Assembly (NCBI GenBank): GCA_046347625.1
Contig: JAXMFU010000001.1
Coordinates: 434,001-498,000, forward strand
DNA: 64,000 nucleotides
Direction: 5' to 3'
DNA from: CAIMUS01 sp046347625
GTDB taxonomy: Bacteria; Pseudomonadota; Gammaproteobacteria; Competibacterales; Competibacteraceae
Of the stretch, positions 25,315 to 33,257 are shown piece after piece; the first letter of the stretch is position 1; every line of letters begins with the position of its first letter. A model generated the notes under the pieces. That model did no database searches. It worked only from the letters and a program-made list of their open reading frames with translations, and was not told where the DNA came from. The position numbers and the translations under genes are program-made.

Positions 25315-27498
25315 ATGCCTACTTACTACGACGACGTGGAACGCTGTGTGACCGAAGTTATCGAGCAAATCGGTCAGGAGATTGTGCTGGGCATCCCCCT
25401 GGGTCTGGGCAAACCCAATCATTTTGTCAATGCGCTGTATCGGCGGGCAAAACAAGACCCCGCTATCCGGCTTAGGATCATGACCGCCCTGACCCTGGAA
25501 AAACCGAAGGGCTCCAGTGAGATAGAACAGCGCTTTCTGGGACCGTTGGTCGACAGAATCTTCGGCGATTATCCCAATCTCGATTACATTATCGATCTCA
25601 GGAAAGGAGACCTGCCTGACAATATCAGTTTACAGGAATTCTATTTTAAACCGGGTGCTTTTTTAAATTCACCGACACAGCAGCAGAATTACATTTGCTG
25701 CAATTATACCGATGTCGCCAAAGTTTTTGCCGATCATGGTGCTAATGTGATTGCACAAATGATTGCCAAAAAGATTATCGATAATAAAATATATTACAGT
25801 CTGAGCGGTAATACCGATGTTACACTCGATCTTTTGCCACTGCTGCTGGAACAACGCCGGCAAGGCAAGAAGGTTATCTGTGTCGGCCAGGTCAATAATC
25901 AATTACCCTTTATGTATCGGGATGCGCTGATCGAACCGACTGCATTCGATCTGATTATCGACCAGCCGGCCTATGATTTTACGCTGTTCAGCACTCCCAA
26001 TATGGCCGTGGACAGCACCGACTTTATGATCGGACTTCATGCCGGCGCCCTGATCAAGGATGGCGGTACCTTGCAGATCGGCATTGGTAGTCTGGGGGAT
26101 GCGATTGTCTATGCCTGCCAATTACGCCAACGATATAATGAAATATATCGGACCCTGCTGACAGAATTGAGGCTGTTACCGCACTATGCTTCTTTTATCG
26201 AGGAGATTGGCGGCACGGCACCGTTCCAGGAAGGTTTGTATGGTTCCAGTGAAATGTTGGTTAACGGCTTCTGGTATCTTTATCAAGAGGGAATATTGAA
26301 GCGCCGGGTTTATGATCATGTCGTTTTACAGAGCCTTATCAATGAAGGCGGAGTGACCGAAGGAGTCACGCCGGAACTGATCGATCTCCTGCTGGAGCGG
26401 GGTGCTATCCAACCCCAATTAAGCCAAGCCGACTTTTCATTTCTCCAGCACTTCGGTATCTTCCGCCAGGAATTGCAGTATAAAGACAGCTTTGTTTTGA
26501 CTCCAACGGGTGAACGGATACCGGCCGATCTGAATACAGCGCGGGAATCGATTATCCAGCATTGCCTGGGCGATCGTCTCTGCAATGGCATCGTCATGCA
26601 CGGCGGCTTTTTCCTGGGACCTCGCAGTCTGTATGCCGGACTGCGCAGTCTGGACGAAGCGGAAAATCGGCGTTTCTGCATGACCGGCGTTTCCCATGTC
26701 AATCAGCTCTATGGAAATGAAATCCTGAAAAGCCTGCAACGCAGACGGGCCCGCTTTATCAATACCACGATCATGGTCACTCTGACCGGCGCCGCCGTCT
26801 CCGACGGCCTGGAAGACGGCCATGTCATCAGCGGAGTCGGCGGCCAATACAACTTCGTGGCCATGGCCAATGCCCTGCCCGATGCCCGTTCCATCCTGAT
26901 ACTGCGAAGCACTCGCCGCAAAGGGACTGTCGTTTCCTCGAATATTGTCTGGAATTATGGCCATATCACTATTCCTCGCCATCTTCGGGATATTGTAGTG
27001 ACCGAATACGGCATTGCCGATCTAAGAGGAAAAGCCGACAAGGATGTGATTGCCGCCCTGCTCAATATTACCGATTCCAGATTTCAGGATGGATTACTGG
27101 AAAAGGCCAAACAAGCCGGCAAGATTGGAAAGGATTATGAAATTCCTTCGCAGTATAGAGATAATACTCCACAGCGCCTGGAAATGCTCTATCGATCCTA
27201 TCGTAAACAAGGCTTTTTCCCGGATTTTCCTTTTGGAACCGACCTTACCGAACTTGAAATCACTCTGGGCAAGGCCCTGAATGCGGTTAAATCCAGTATG
27301 GCTACGCCCGGTGGCATGGTGAAAAACTTCATGAAGGTCATGGAAAGCTTATCTATCCCCGAAGCGGCTTTGCCTTATCTGCAACGGCTGCAATTGGATA
27401 AACCGGCGACTTTGAAAGAACAGGTAATACAAAAGCTGCTGGTTGCGGAATTGGTGGCAGGAGGTCATCTCCACACTGATGCAACTGCCGCCGTTTGA
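25315..27498 (+). CDS. Acetyl-CoA hydrolase/transferase family protein
   Basis: A 727-residue member of the acetyl-CoA hydrolase/CoA-transferase family, longer than the usual 430-500. Visible landmarks: VLGIPLGLGKPNHFVNALYRR near the start, FMIGLHAGALIKDGGTLQIGIGSLGDAIV in the middle (the substrate-binding Gly-rich segment), FCMTGVSHVNQLYG, and VVSSNIVWNYGHITIPRHLRD plus VVTEYGIADLRGKADKDVIAALLNITDSRFQ at the C-terminal CoA-transferase lobe. The expected reaction is CoA transfer or hydrolysis between acetyl-CoA and carboxylates. The start directly abuts the heptamer array, so initiation is unusual or a further-in start is used. Codon use looks a little AT-richer than its neighbours. Confidence 0.85.
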   Translation: MPTYYDDVERCVTEVIEQIGQEIVLGIPLGLGKPNHFVNALYRRAKQDPAIRLRIMTALTLEKPKGSSEIEQRFLGPLVDRIFGDYPNLDYIIDLRKGDLPDNISLQEFYFKPGAFLNSPTQQQNYICCNYTDVAKVFADHGANVIAQMIAKKIIDNKIYYSLSGNTDVTLDLLPLLLEQRRQGKKVICVGQVNNQLPFMYRDALIEPTAFDLIIDQPAYDFTLFSTPNMAVDSTDFMIGLHAGALIKDGGTLQIGIGSLGDAIVYACQLRQRYNEIYRTLLTELRLLPHYASFIEEIGGTAPFQEGLYGSSEMLVNGFWYLYQEGILKRRVYDHVVLQSLINEGGVTEGVTPELIDLLLERGAIQPQLSQADFSFLQHFGIFRQELQYKDSFVLTPTGERIPADLNTARESIIQHCLGDRLCNGIVMHGGFFLGPRSLYAGLRSLDEAENRRFCMTGVSHVNQLYGNEILKSLQRRRARFINTTIMVTLTGAAVSDGLEDGHVISGVGGQYNFVAMANALPDARSILILRSTRRKGTVVSSNIVWNYGHITIPRHLRDIVVTEYGIADLRGKADKDVIAALLNITDSRFQDGLLEKAKQAGKIGKDYEIPSQYRDNTPQRLEMLYRSYRKQGFFPDFPFGTDLTELEITLGKALNAVKSSMATPGGMVKNFMKVMESLSIPEAALPYLQRLQLDKPATLKEQVIQKLLVAELVAGGHLHTDATAAV

Positions 27499-27556
27499 TT
27501 ATTTTTATAAAAGCAAGCTTGCTCAAAAATGAAGCGTTCAGCGAGGAGGGCAATTG

Positions 27557-27596
27557 CCGGCAAGCCGGCACAGTTCGCGAGCAAGCTCGCTCCTAC
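27557..27596. repeat. Family C palindrome (inverted)
   Basis: GCCGGCAAGCCGGC stem followed by GTTCGCGAGCAAGCTCGCTCCTAC, the reverse complement of the GTAGGAGCGAGC head. Sits between the acetyl-CoA hydrolase gene and the VanZ-like gene. Confidence 0.65.
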
Positions 27597-27624
27597 GAAT
27601 CATTCATCGCGGCCAATCTCGCTT

Positions 27625-29061
27625 ATGTCAAATTCACGTCACCCTATTGATACGAACTCTCGACCTGCAGGCAAAGAAACTGCCCGTCTGTTAGGAATCG
27701 GCTTATTCTGTCTGGGTGCCATTATCTACGGCAGCCTGATTCCCTTCGATTTTACACCCCGTTTCAGCTTAGCTGAAGCTTGGGAAACTTTTTTGAAAAC
27801 CCCCTATTTTCGGATTGGAGCCGAAGGGCGGGCGGACTGGGTTGCGAACCTGCTTATCTACATTCCACCGGCCTTCTTTCTCTGTGGCGCGTCGGGAATA
27901 CATAAACCAAAAGGGCGATCTTTCCTGGGATTTTTTATTGCCCTGTCGCTCTGTGGCATGGTGGCGGTAGGTGTCGAATTTACTCAGCTTTATTTTCCAC
28001 CACGTACCGTTTCTCTCAACGATCTGCTTGCCGAGTTTATCGGTACCTTGCTTGGAATATTTTTGTGGTATCTCTGTGGCAAACGTCTTTATAATTACTG
28101 GCAGTCTGTATACACGGGTGGACCCCATGCCGTAAAAGCGGCAGTCATTCTCTATGTGTCGACTTATTTAATTATTTGCCTGTTCCCCTACGATTTTATC
28201 GTTTCCTCGGCGGAACTGCGTACAAAATTCGATAGTGATGCCGTAGGAATTTTTCTGGCCGGACTCGGCTGTGATTCCAGCCTGCGCTGTGTGATTAAAC
28301 AGTTGACCGAAATTCTGATCAGCATGCCGCTTGGTATTCTGCTCGCCTGGCTCTGGGGGGTCGACAAGCCGACCACCTTGCGCCGGGTACTGTTCACCGG
28401 CTTTATCATCGGCAGTGGTATCGAGTTGATCCAACTGTTGGAAATATCGGGAATCAGTCAGGGTATCTCGGTACTGAACCGGATTCTGGGTATGGGTCTG
28501 GGCTGCTGGCTGCTGCAACGTTTAAAAAAGCAGCCACTACGGATTGCTCCGGTGGCGGTTAAATTTTTTCTGATTTTGCTGTTGCCGCCGTATCTGCTCT
28601 TGCTGGCGCGATTGAACGGTGGATTCAGCCAAGCCTGGCTTTCCTGGGGCGAAGCTCGGCGGCAACTGGCCACTTTGCAATGGCTGCCTTTCTATTATCA
28701 TTATTTCAGCACCGAGACCAATGCGATGGCCAGTCTGGTCCTGATAGCCTGTAGCTATGCGCCCCTGGGTCTGGGACTCTGGCTCTGGCGGGGCAGGCCG
28801 GGCCGAGCCGGTTATTGGTTACTGCCGATGCTGCCGGCCGGTGGCTGCGCCTTACTGATCGAAGCGGGTAAGCTGTTCTTGTCATTGCGTCCGGATCCGA
28901 CCAATATCCTGATTGCCGCTTGCAGCGCGAGCCTGGTTTACAGCATCGCGGCCTGGATGCAGCGCTGGAATCAGACAACGACGGTGCCACCTGGTAGATC
29001 GGTCACTGCGAAAATACTTCGTAGATCGGGTTACCATGAAATACCTCGTAGGTCGGGTTAG
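27625..29061 (+). CDS. VanZ-like polytopic membrane protein
   Basis: A 478-residue membrane protein with about twelve hydrophobic segments. Two VanZ-type modules are suggested: IYGSLIPFDFTPRFSLAEAWE with DWVANLLIYIPPAFFLCG and AVGVEFTQLYFPPRTVSLNDLLAEFIGTLLG; then LFPYDFIVS, ISMPLGILLAWL and ELIQLLEISGISQGISVLNRILGMGLGCWL. VanZ proteins reduce teicoplanin binding in enterococci; in polysaccharide loci their role is unknown. The start at 27625 follows the repeat. The C-terminal residues from about GRSVTAKILRRSG onward, and the stop codon, are encoded by a family A palindrome (29048-29121) and a half copy before it. Confidence 0.78.
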   Translation: MSNSRHPIDTNSRPAGKETARLLGIGLFCLGAIIYGSLIPFDFTPRFSLAEAWETFLKTPYFRIGAEGRADWVANLLIYIPPAFFLCGASGIHKPKGRSFLGFFIALSLCGMVAVGVEFTQLYFPPRTVSLNDLLAEFIGTLLGIFLWYLCGKRLYNYWQSVYTGGPHAVKAAVILYVSTYLIICLFPYDFIVSSAELRTKFDSDAVGIFLAGLGCDSSLRCVIKQLTEILISMPLGILLAWLWGVDKPTTLRRVLFTGFIIGSGIELIQLLEISGISQGISVLNRILGMGLGCWLLQRLKKQPLRIAPVAVKFFLILLLPPYLLLLARLNGGFSQAWLSWGEARRQLATLQWLPFYYHYFSTETNAMASLVLIACSYAPLGLGLWLWRGRPGRAGYWLLPMLPAGGCALLIEAGKLFLSLRPDPTNILIAACSASLVYSIAAWMQRWNQTTTVPPGRSVTAKILRRSGYHEIPRRSG

Positions 29062-29121
29062 GCGCGCCTCCTGCCTCGCGTGGAGTTGGCAGAGATGTGG
29101 CGGGCGCGCCGTAACCCGACA
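29048..29121. repeat. Family A palindrome overlapping the VanZ-like stop
   Basis: GTAGGTCGGGTTAGGCGCGC at the left, GGCGCGCCGTAACCCGACA at the right. The TAG inside the left arm (29059-29061) is the stop codon of the VanZ-like gene. A shorter relative, GTAGGTCGGGCACAGG...CGTGCCCGACA, follows at 29183-29210. Confidence 0.8.
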
Positions 29122-29337
29122 TGGAGGCTTCGGGCATGTCCTATGCCCGTGACCTACAAGGCTCAATAGCCCGACAGAACCCGTAGGTCGGGCACAGGAC
29201 GTGCCCGACAGACCCTGCCGTAGGCTGAGAAATCGGTGGCGGCTGCTGAGCACTGAACTCGATAGTTATGCTTGCGTCCTATCTCACGAACATTATGTTC
29301 ATTGCGTCCTTGAAGTAAGAAGCAGGAGTCCATACCT

Positions 29338-29571
29338 ATGAATTTAAGCTTCGAACAGATTACCGAAGAAGCTCTCTCTCTACCAAGCGAAGCACGCGCC
29401 CTGCTTGCTGACCGCCTCGTAGAGAGCCTTGACCCTGCAGAAGATAGTTACATCCGCCAACTTTGGGCTGCCGAGGCTTGCCGCCGACGCGATGAGATTC
29501 GGGCCGGCCATGTCAAAACAATACCTGGCGATGAGGCATTGAAACACGTCCGGCAGGTATTTACCCGATGA
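29338..29571 (+). CDS. Addiction module antitoxin (short, TIGR02574-like)
   Basis: A 77-residue protein starting MNLSFEQITEEALSLPSEAR and continuing ALLADRLVESLDPAEDSYIRQLWAAEACRRRDEIRAGHV. This is the typical pattern of the putative addiction module component family, in which the helix LPxEARALLADxLVESL is nearly invariant. It overlaps the downstream toxin by four bases (ATGA). The expected job is to bind and silence that toxin and to autoregulate the pair. Confidence 0.88.
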   Translation: MNLSFEQITEEALSLPSEARALLADRLVESLDPAEDSYIRQLWAAEACRRRDEIRAGHVKTIPGDEALKHVRQVFTR

Positions 29572-29870
29572 GATATGAGTTCCACCCTGAAGCCCTCACC
29601 GAGTACGAGGAGGCCGCCCGTTATTACGCGGACTGTCAGGACGGCTTGGAACTTCGCTTTATCGCTGCGGTTGAGCACGCTATCCAGCAAATTCTTGCAG
29701 CCCCCGATCGATGGCGGATTTTGGAGGAGGACATTCGACACTGCCTCACCCGTGTTTTCCCCTACGCCGTACTCTACACCATCGAGGTGGATTACGTGCT
29801 CATCATCGCAGTCATGCACTGTCACCGTGAACCTGGGTACTGGCGACACCGCATTCCTAGACAGTCCTAA
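29568..29870 (+). CDS. RelE/ParE-family toxin
   Basis: A 100-residue protein with the ParE/RelE fold pattern: YEFHPEALTEYEEAARYYADCQDGLELRFIAAVEHAIQQILAAPDRW, then HCLTRVFPYAVLYTIEVDYVLIIAVMHCHREPGYWRHR. The strand RxFPYxVLYxIE and the final HxxRxPxYWxxR are typical of the ParE toxins paired with TIGR02574-type antitoxins. ParE members poison gyrase and RelE members cleave ribosome-bound mRNA; which applies here is not clear from sequence. Confidence 0.87.
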   Translation: MRYEFHPEALTEYEEAARYYADCQDGLELRFIAAVEHAIQQILAAPDRWRILEEDIRHCLTRVFPYAVLYTIEVDYVLIIAVMHCHREPGYWRHRIPRQS

Positions 29871-29901
29871 CTGGTGCCTGATCGAAAACTTCGAAAACCC
29901 A

Positions 29902-30228
29902 TAGGATGGGTAGAGCGGAACGCAAGTGGAGCGAAATCCATCATCCGCCGGGTGATGCGAAAACGATGGGTTTCGCGGTGCTACGCTCTGCTCTACCCAT
30001 CCTACACTACTATTAATTTCTGGTGCTGGTCAGGGCATTGTCAGGCATGTCCTGTACCCAACGGTCATGTCATGTGGCCTTGACACCCCCGTGGATGAAA
30101 GTTCCGTAGGCCGGAATAAGGCCGCAACGGCGGCCGTTTCCGGCAATGCGCCGGGTGCCTGAAACGCTCCGCTGTCGCTGCGCTTATTCCGGCCTACGCC
30201 TACCATCGTAATTTTCACGGCAACCTAC
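29902..30228. repeat. Family D double palindrome and composite family B element
   Basis: 29902-30005: a long inverted structure starting ATAGGATGGGTAGAGCGGA and ending TCTGCTCTACCCATCCTAC. 30057-30228: a unit nearly identical to that around 14371, with the flank CATGTGGCCTTGACACCCCC, a family B palindrome (30106-30197) and the tail ATTTTCACGGCAACCTACA. Together with the short promoter region these fill the gap before the PEP-CTERM gene. Confidence 0.75.
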
Positions 30229-30369
30229 AATACTAAATTAAGAAAGTTGCTACCGGAGCAACCCGTTTTCATAAAAAATTTATTTCCATCGGCACCCTGG
30301 CTGAACTATCATAAGGTCGCTCTCTACAGCGCTCAGAATCAATTGCTAACAATTACTAAGAGGTTATCT

Positions 30370-30975
30370 ATGTCAAAGTTTAAATATCTGGCTTTGGTCA
30401 CGGCGCTCGCCGTCACGGGTCCTGCTTCCGCTGGTCTGCTCGGCCAGCAGGTCACCGGCAGTCTTGAACTCGGTAACTTTCCCGGAATCAATTGGTTTGA
30501 TCCTGGGTTTGGGTCCGTTCCGTCGGGCTATCTCAACGAGAGCGGGACTACGGTTACTATCCAGGACCCTGCTATTGAGTTCGGTTACGACGACGGCAGG
30601 AACCGAGATACCGCGAACTTCGATGACAATACGCTTACCATCCGCGACTCAGTCCTGACCACCGGAACTAACGACTCCTTTGTAATGACATTTACCAGTG
30701 TCACGCCTGGCCTGTTTGCTTCAATCAGCTTGATTTCAGACAATTTTTTACCCCTCCTTGTGTCCCCTCCCAGTCTGATAGGAGACACGATCACGATCAC
30801 TTGGGCGGGGGGAACCGTTACGGCTGGGCAAAACTTTGTGGCGGTCTTCGAGATCACAACCAACCCAACCAACACAGTACCTGAACCCGCCACTCTCGCC
30901 CTCATGGGCGTCGGCCTGGCCGGGATGATTGGTGGTTTAGGTAAGCGCCGCCGGGTACCAGCGGCATTGACATGA
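30370..30975 (+). CDS. PEP-CTERM sorting domain protein
   Basis: A 201-residue exported protein. The signal peptide MSKFKYLALVTALAVTGPASA is followed by a Gly/Thr/Asn-rich beta-type body without known enzymatic motifs. The C-terminus TVPEPATLALMGVGLAGMIG plus the basic tail GKRRR is the PEP-CTERM signal: VPEP box, hydrophobic helix and Arg-rich end. It should be cut by an exosortase and released or displayed at the surface. The start at 30370 has AAGAGG upstream. A GGCAC-N5-CTGA sequence at 30291 only weakly resembles a sigma-54 promoter. A terminator hairpin follows the gene. Confidence 0.92.
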   Translation: MSKFKYLALVTALAVTGPASAGLLGQQVTGSLELGNFPGINWFDPGFGSVPSGYLNESGTTVTIQDPAIEFGYDDGRNRDTANFDDNTLTIRDSVLTTGTNDSFVMTFTSVTPGLFASISLISDNFLPLLVSPPSLIGDTITITWAGGTVTAGQNFVAVFEITTNPTNTVPEPATLALMGVGLAGMIGGLGKRRRVPAALT

Positions 30976-31049
30976 TTTTAAGCTATACAAGTGTGGCTTG
31001 ATTGCCTGATGGCCTAAGAACGCCGACAGCGGATGAACAACCCAAGCGT

Positions 31050-31078
31050 GGAGAAGCTCTCGGGTTTCTCCCGTTTTT
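31050..31078 (+). terminator. Rho-independent terminator
   Basis: GGAGAA pairs with TTCTCC (31050-31055 with 31066-31071) around a GC-containing loop, followed by CGTTTTTG. A short stem, but it is placed about 75 bases after the PEP-CTERM stop and just before the next gene. Confidence 0.55.
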
Positions 31079-31123
31079 GCTTATTAAAGCCGGATTAATG
31101 CTGTCGAAGCAATCTTAATTGCA

Positions 31124-32431
31124 ATGCGTAATCTGGCAATTATTGGTATTCTCGTGGCGCTTCTCCTCGCCACTTTGCGCCGGCCCTGGCTGGGAGTGCT
31201 GGCGTTGGCGGTGGTGGCTTACCTGCCACCTGCCATCTATGCGGTCGGGTCTATACGCGCTTTTCCGGTTTATACGGTACTATCCTGTGAGGTGGCTCTA
31301 GCAATTTTGTTCCACCGCAACGAGTGGCAATGGCCGCCGCATGACTGGCGGCTGACGGTGCTGTTGCTGCTCTGGGGCTACTTTTTATTCACCACCTGGT
31401 ACGCCGCTATTTATCCCCCGGCGGCCTGGCGTAAATTTTGGGAAGTTTCCATCGGCCTGGGGTCGCTCGTTCTTACCTTAGTGTTGATCAACAGCCGGGA
31501 GAAACTGTTTTATCTGCTCGTCACGATAGCGACCTGCATTGCCCTGGTAACAGTGAAAGGAGGACTGTGGGCTATTATGACCGGTTTCGGAAATATGGTT
31601 TTCGGCCCGCCAACCAGCCAGTATTTCGATAACAATCTTTTTGCGGTCCTGATGGTGATGAACATCCCGCTGCTGGTATTGTGGCTGCGGGAAACGCGCA
31701 ATGAGACCTTACGCTATGGGCTGATGCTCACGCTCGCGCTGAGCGTAGCGGCGGTGCTGGGCACTTGGTCACGTGGCGGTTTACTGGCGCTGGGAGTCAC
31801 CATTCTGCTGCTGCTCTGGCACAGCCAGCGCAAATTCCTGGCGTTGCTACTGCTTCTGGCCGCTGTTGGCCTAACGTTTATCTATCTCCCGGAAGACTGG
31901 TTTGCACGGATGCAGAGCATTACCACCTACGAGCAGGATCAATCCGCCATGGGCCGGCTGGAGTTGTGGAAAATCGGCCTTACCCAGGCATTGCAGCACC
32001 CCTTGATGGGTATCGGCTTTGACGGCTGGCTGATTACCGCAGTCAGGCCGGGTGCTACCCGAATGAACTGGCACAATGCTTATGTGGCTATCATGGCGGA
32101 ACATGGCTTTCTCGCTTTTGCCCTCTGGTGTTCATTATTAATTGGTACTATAGTCAGCCTGACGCGGCTCGCTTGGCTGAGCCGGCGGTTTCCAGTGCTG
32201 GCCTGGGTCAGCGACTACAGCTTAATGCTGCGCGCCTCGCTCATCGGCTATGCCATCGGCGTGCTGTTCGAGGAGTTGGCTTACTGGAATATTCTGTATC
32301 AGTTGCTGGTAATTGCGATTCTACTCAAGCACTTGGCGCTGACCGAGGTAGCCCGGATGATCAGTACCCGGCCAAGGGCAGGTGAATCCCCGGCAGGCAC
32401 AGCGCCTGCCGCACCGGTTCCGGTGTTGTAG
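31124..32431 (+). CDS. O-antigen ligase-like protein, exosortase A type
   Basis: A 435-residue polytopic protein with about ten membrane segments and the Wzy/WaaL ligase layout. VKGGLWAIMTGFGNMVFGPP and the following DNNLFAVLMVMNIPLL closely follow the pattern of the putative O-glycosylation ligases that accompany exosortase A systems. LGTWSRGGLLALGV and the periplasmic loop ending in GIGFDGW with WHNAYVAIMAEHGFLAFALW are ligase hallmarks (Arg and His of the active loop). Expected role: transfer of glycan to a protein or lipid at the periplasmic face. It lies downstream of a PEP-CTERM gene. Confidence 0.82.
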   Translation: MRNLAIIGILVALLLATLRRPWLGVLALAVVAYLPPAIYAVGSIRAFPVYTVLSCEVALAILFHRNEWQWPPHDWRLTVLLLLWGYFLFTTWYAAIYPPAAWRKFWEVSIGLGSLVLTLVLINSREKLFYLLVTIATCIALVTVKGGLWAIMTGFGNMVFGPPTSQYFDNNLFAVLMVMNIPLLVLWLRETRNETLRYGLMLTLALSVAAVLGTWSRGGLLALGVTILLLLWHSQRKFLALLLLLAAVGLTFIYLPEDWFARMQSITTYEQDQSAMGRLELWKIGLTQALQHPLMGIGFDGWLITAVRPGATRMNWHNAYVAIMAEHGFLAFALWCSLLIGTIVSLTRLAWLSRRFPVLAWVSDYSLMLRASLIGYAIGVLFEELAYWNILYQLLVIAILLKHLALTEVARMISTRPRAGESPAGTAPAAPVPVL

Positions 32432-32492
32432 GGAGATGGGTTGGGGTAACCTTTGTGAAATTATGTGAAGTATTGAAGAGGATGATCGACCG

Positions 32493-33032
32493 ATGACTCA
32501 AAAAATCCTGATGAAGACCTTTTATCCGCTGCTCCTTGCCACGGTGGGGACAGTCTGGCCCTGGATTTCGGCCCAGGCGCAGCAATCCTGCCAGACTCTT
32601 AATGTAATTGTTACATTTAGTAGTTCACCGGTTGTTGGTTGTACGATGCAGTTTACCTGCCCGCCGGCAAATATTAATTGCCAGTCGAGCACTCCAATAA
32701 CCGTGACTGCTTCGAGTATAACTTGCACCAGCACGACTGCCCCACCGAATCCAAACCGTAGCTGCACAAACTCGCCAAATCCAACCACTTATACTTATAA
32801 CTCTTCTACCAATACGTTGGTAAGTAACGCCACTTTCCCACGCCCTAATTGTAACTGTTTCGATCCGATAACACTTAACTCTGGTAATGCTTATACGGCT
32901 AGCGTTAACAGGTGTTTCGGTGGTAACACTGTCACTTCAGTTTTTCCTGGTGCTCCAAGTCAGCCAGTTGACGTAACCGGAACATACATTATAGAGACTC
33001 CCAGTAGTCCTAACTGTCCTCCTTCTCCGTAG
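32493..33032 (+). CDS. Secreted Cys/Thr/Asn/Pro-rich protein of unknown function
   Basis: A 179-residue protein with a signal peptide ending WISAQA at about residue 29. The mature part is rich in Cys (about twelve), Thr, Ser, Asn and Pro, with many Asn-X-Ser/Thr triplets and no hydrophobic anchor. Spacing of the Cys residues (for example VVGCTMQFTCPPANINCQ) suggests several disulfides. No family is recognised. Position between an O-ligase gene and a VanZ/ligase-like gene makes a surface or glycosylated protein possible, which is only inference. Base composition is more AT-rich than its neighbours. Confidence 0.6.
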   Translation: MTQKILMKTFYPLLLATVGTVWPWISAQAQQSCQTLNVIVTFSSSPVVGCTMQFTCPPANINCQSSTPITVTASSITCTSTTAPPNPNRSCTNSPNPTTYTYNSSTNTLVSNATFPRPNCNCFDPITLNSGNAYTASVNRCFGGNTVTSVFPGAPSQPVDVTGTYIIETPSSPNCPPSP

Positions 33033-33257
33033 TAATCAGCCCGAGGTTAGGCCTGCTATTCTCTCATGACCCTATAGAAACCGGGGTAGAACGAATCCTC
33101 GGAACTAATCGTAGGGTCATGTCTTTTCTGGTCAGCTTTCGCGTGGTGCGAACTTTAGTTATTGTTTTTTAACGAATCGGGTTTTCGTTATTATCCGCCA
33201 AGAGAGGCGGCTTTTTCCGCTGCCAGCCTTATATTAATTCAATTTATTTGCAAAATC

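Noticed and set aside
30291..30305. Sigma-54 promoter before the first PEP-CTERM gene
   Set aside because: GGCAC-N5-CTGA has GA where GC is required in the -12 element, and no TGTCA-N7-TTACA box was found nearby.
33066..33125. ATGACCCTA...TAGGGTCAT inverted repeat as a terminator
   Set aside because: Loop of about 36 bases and only a short T run; not listed as a terminator.
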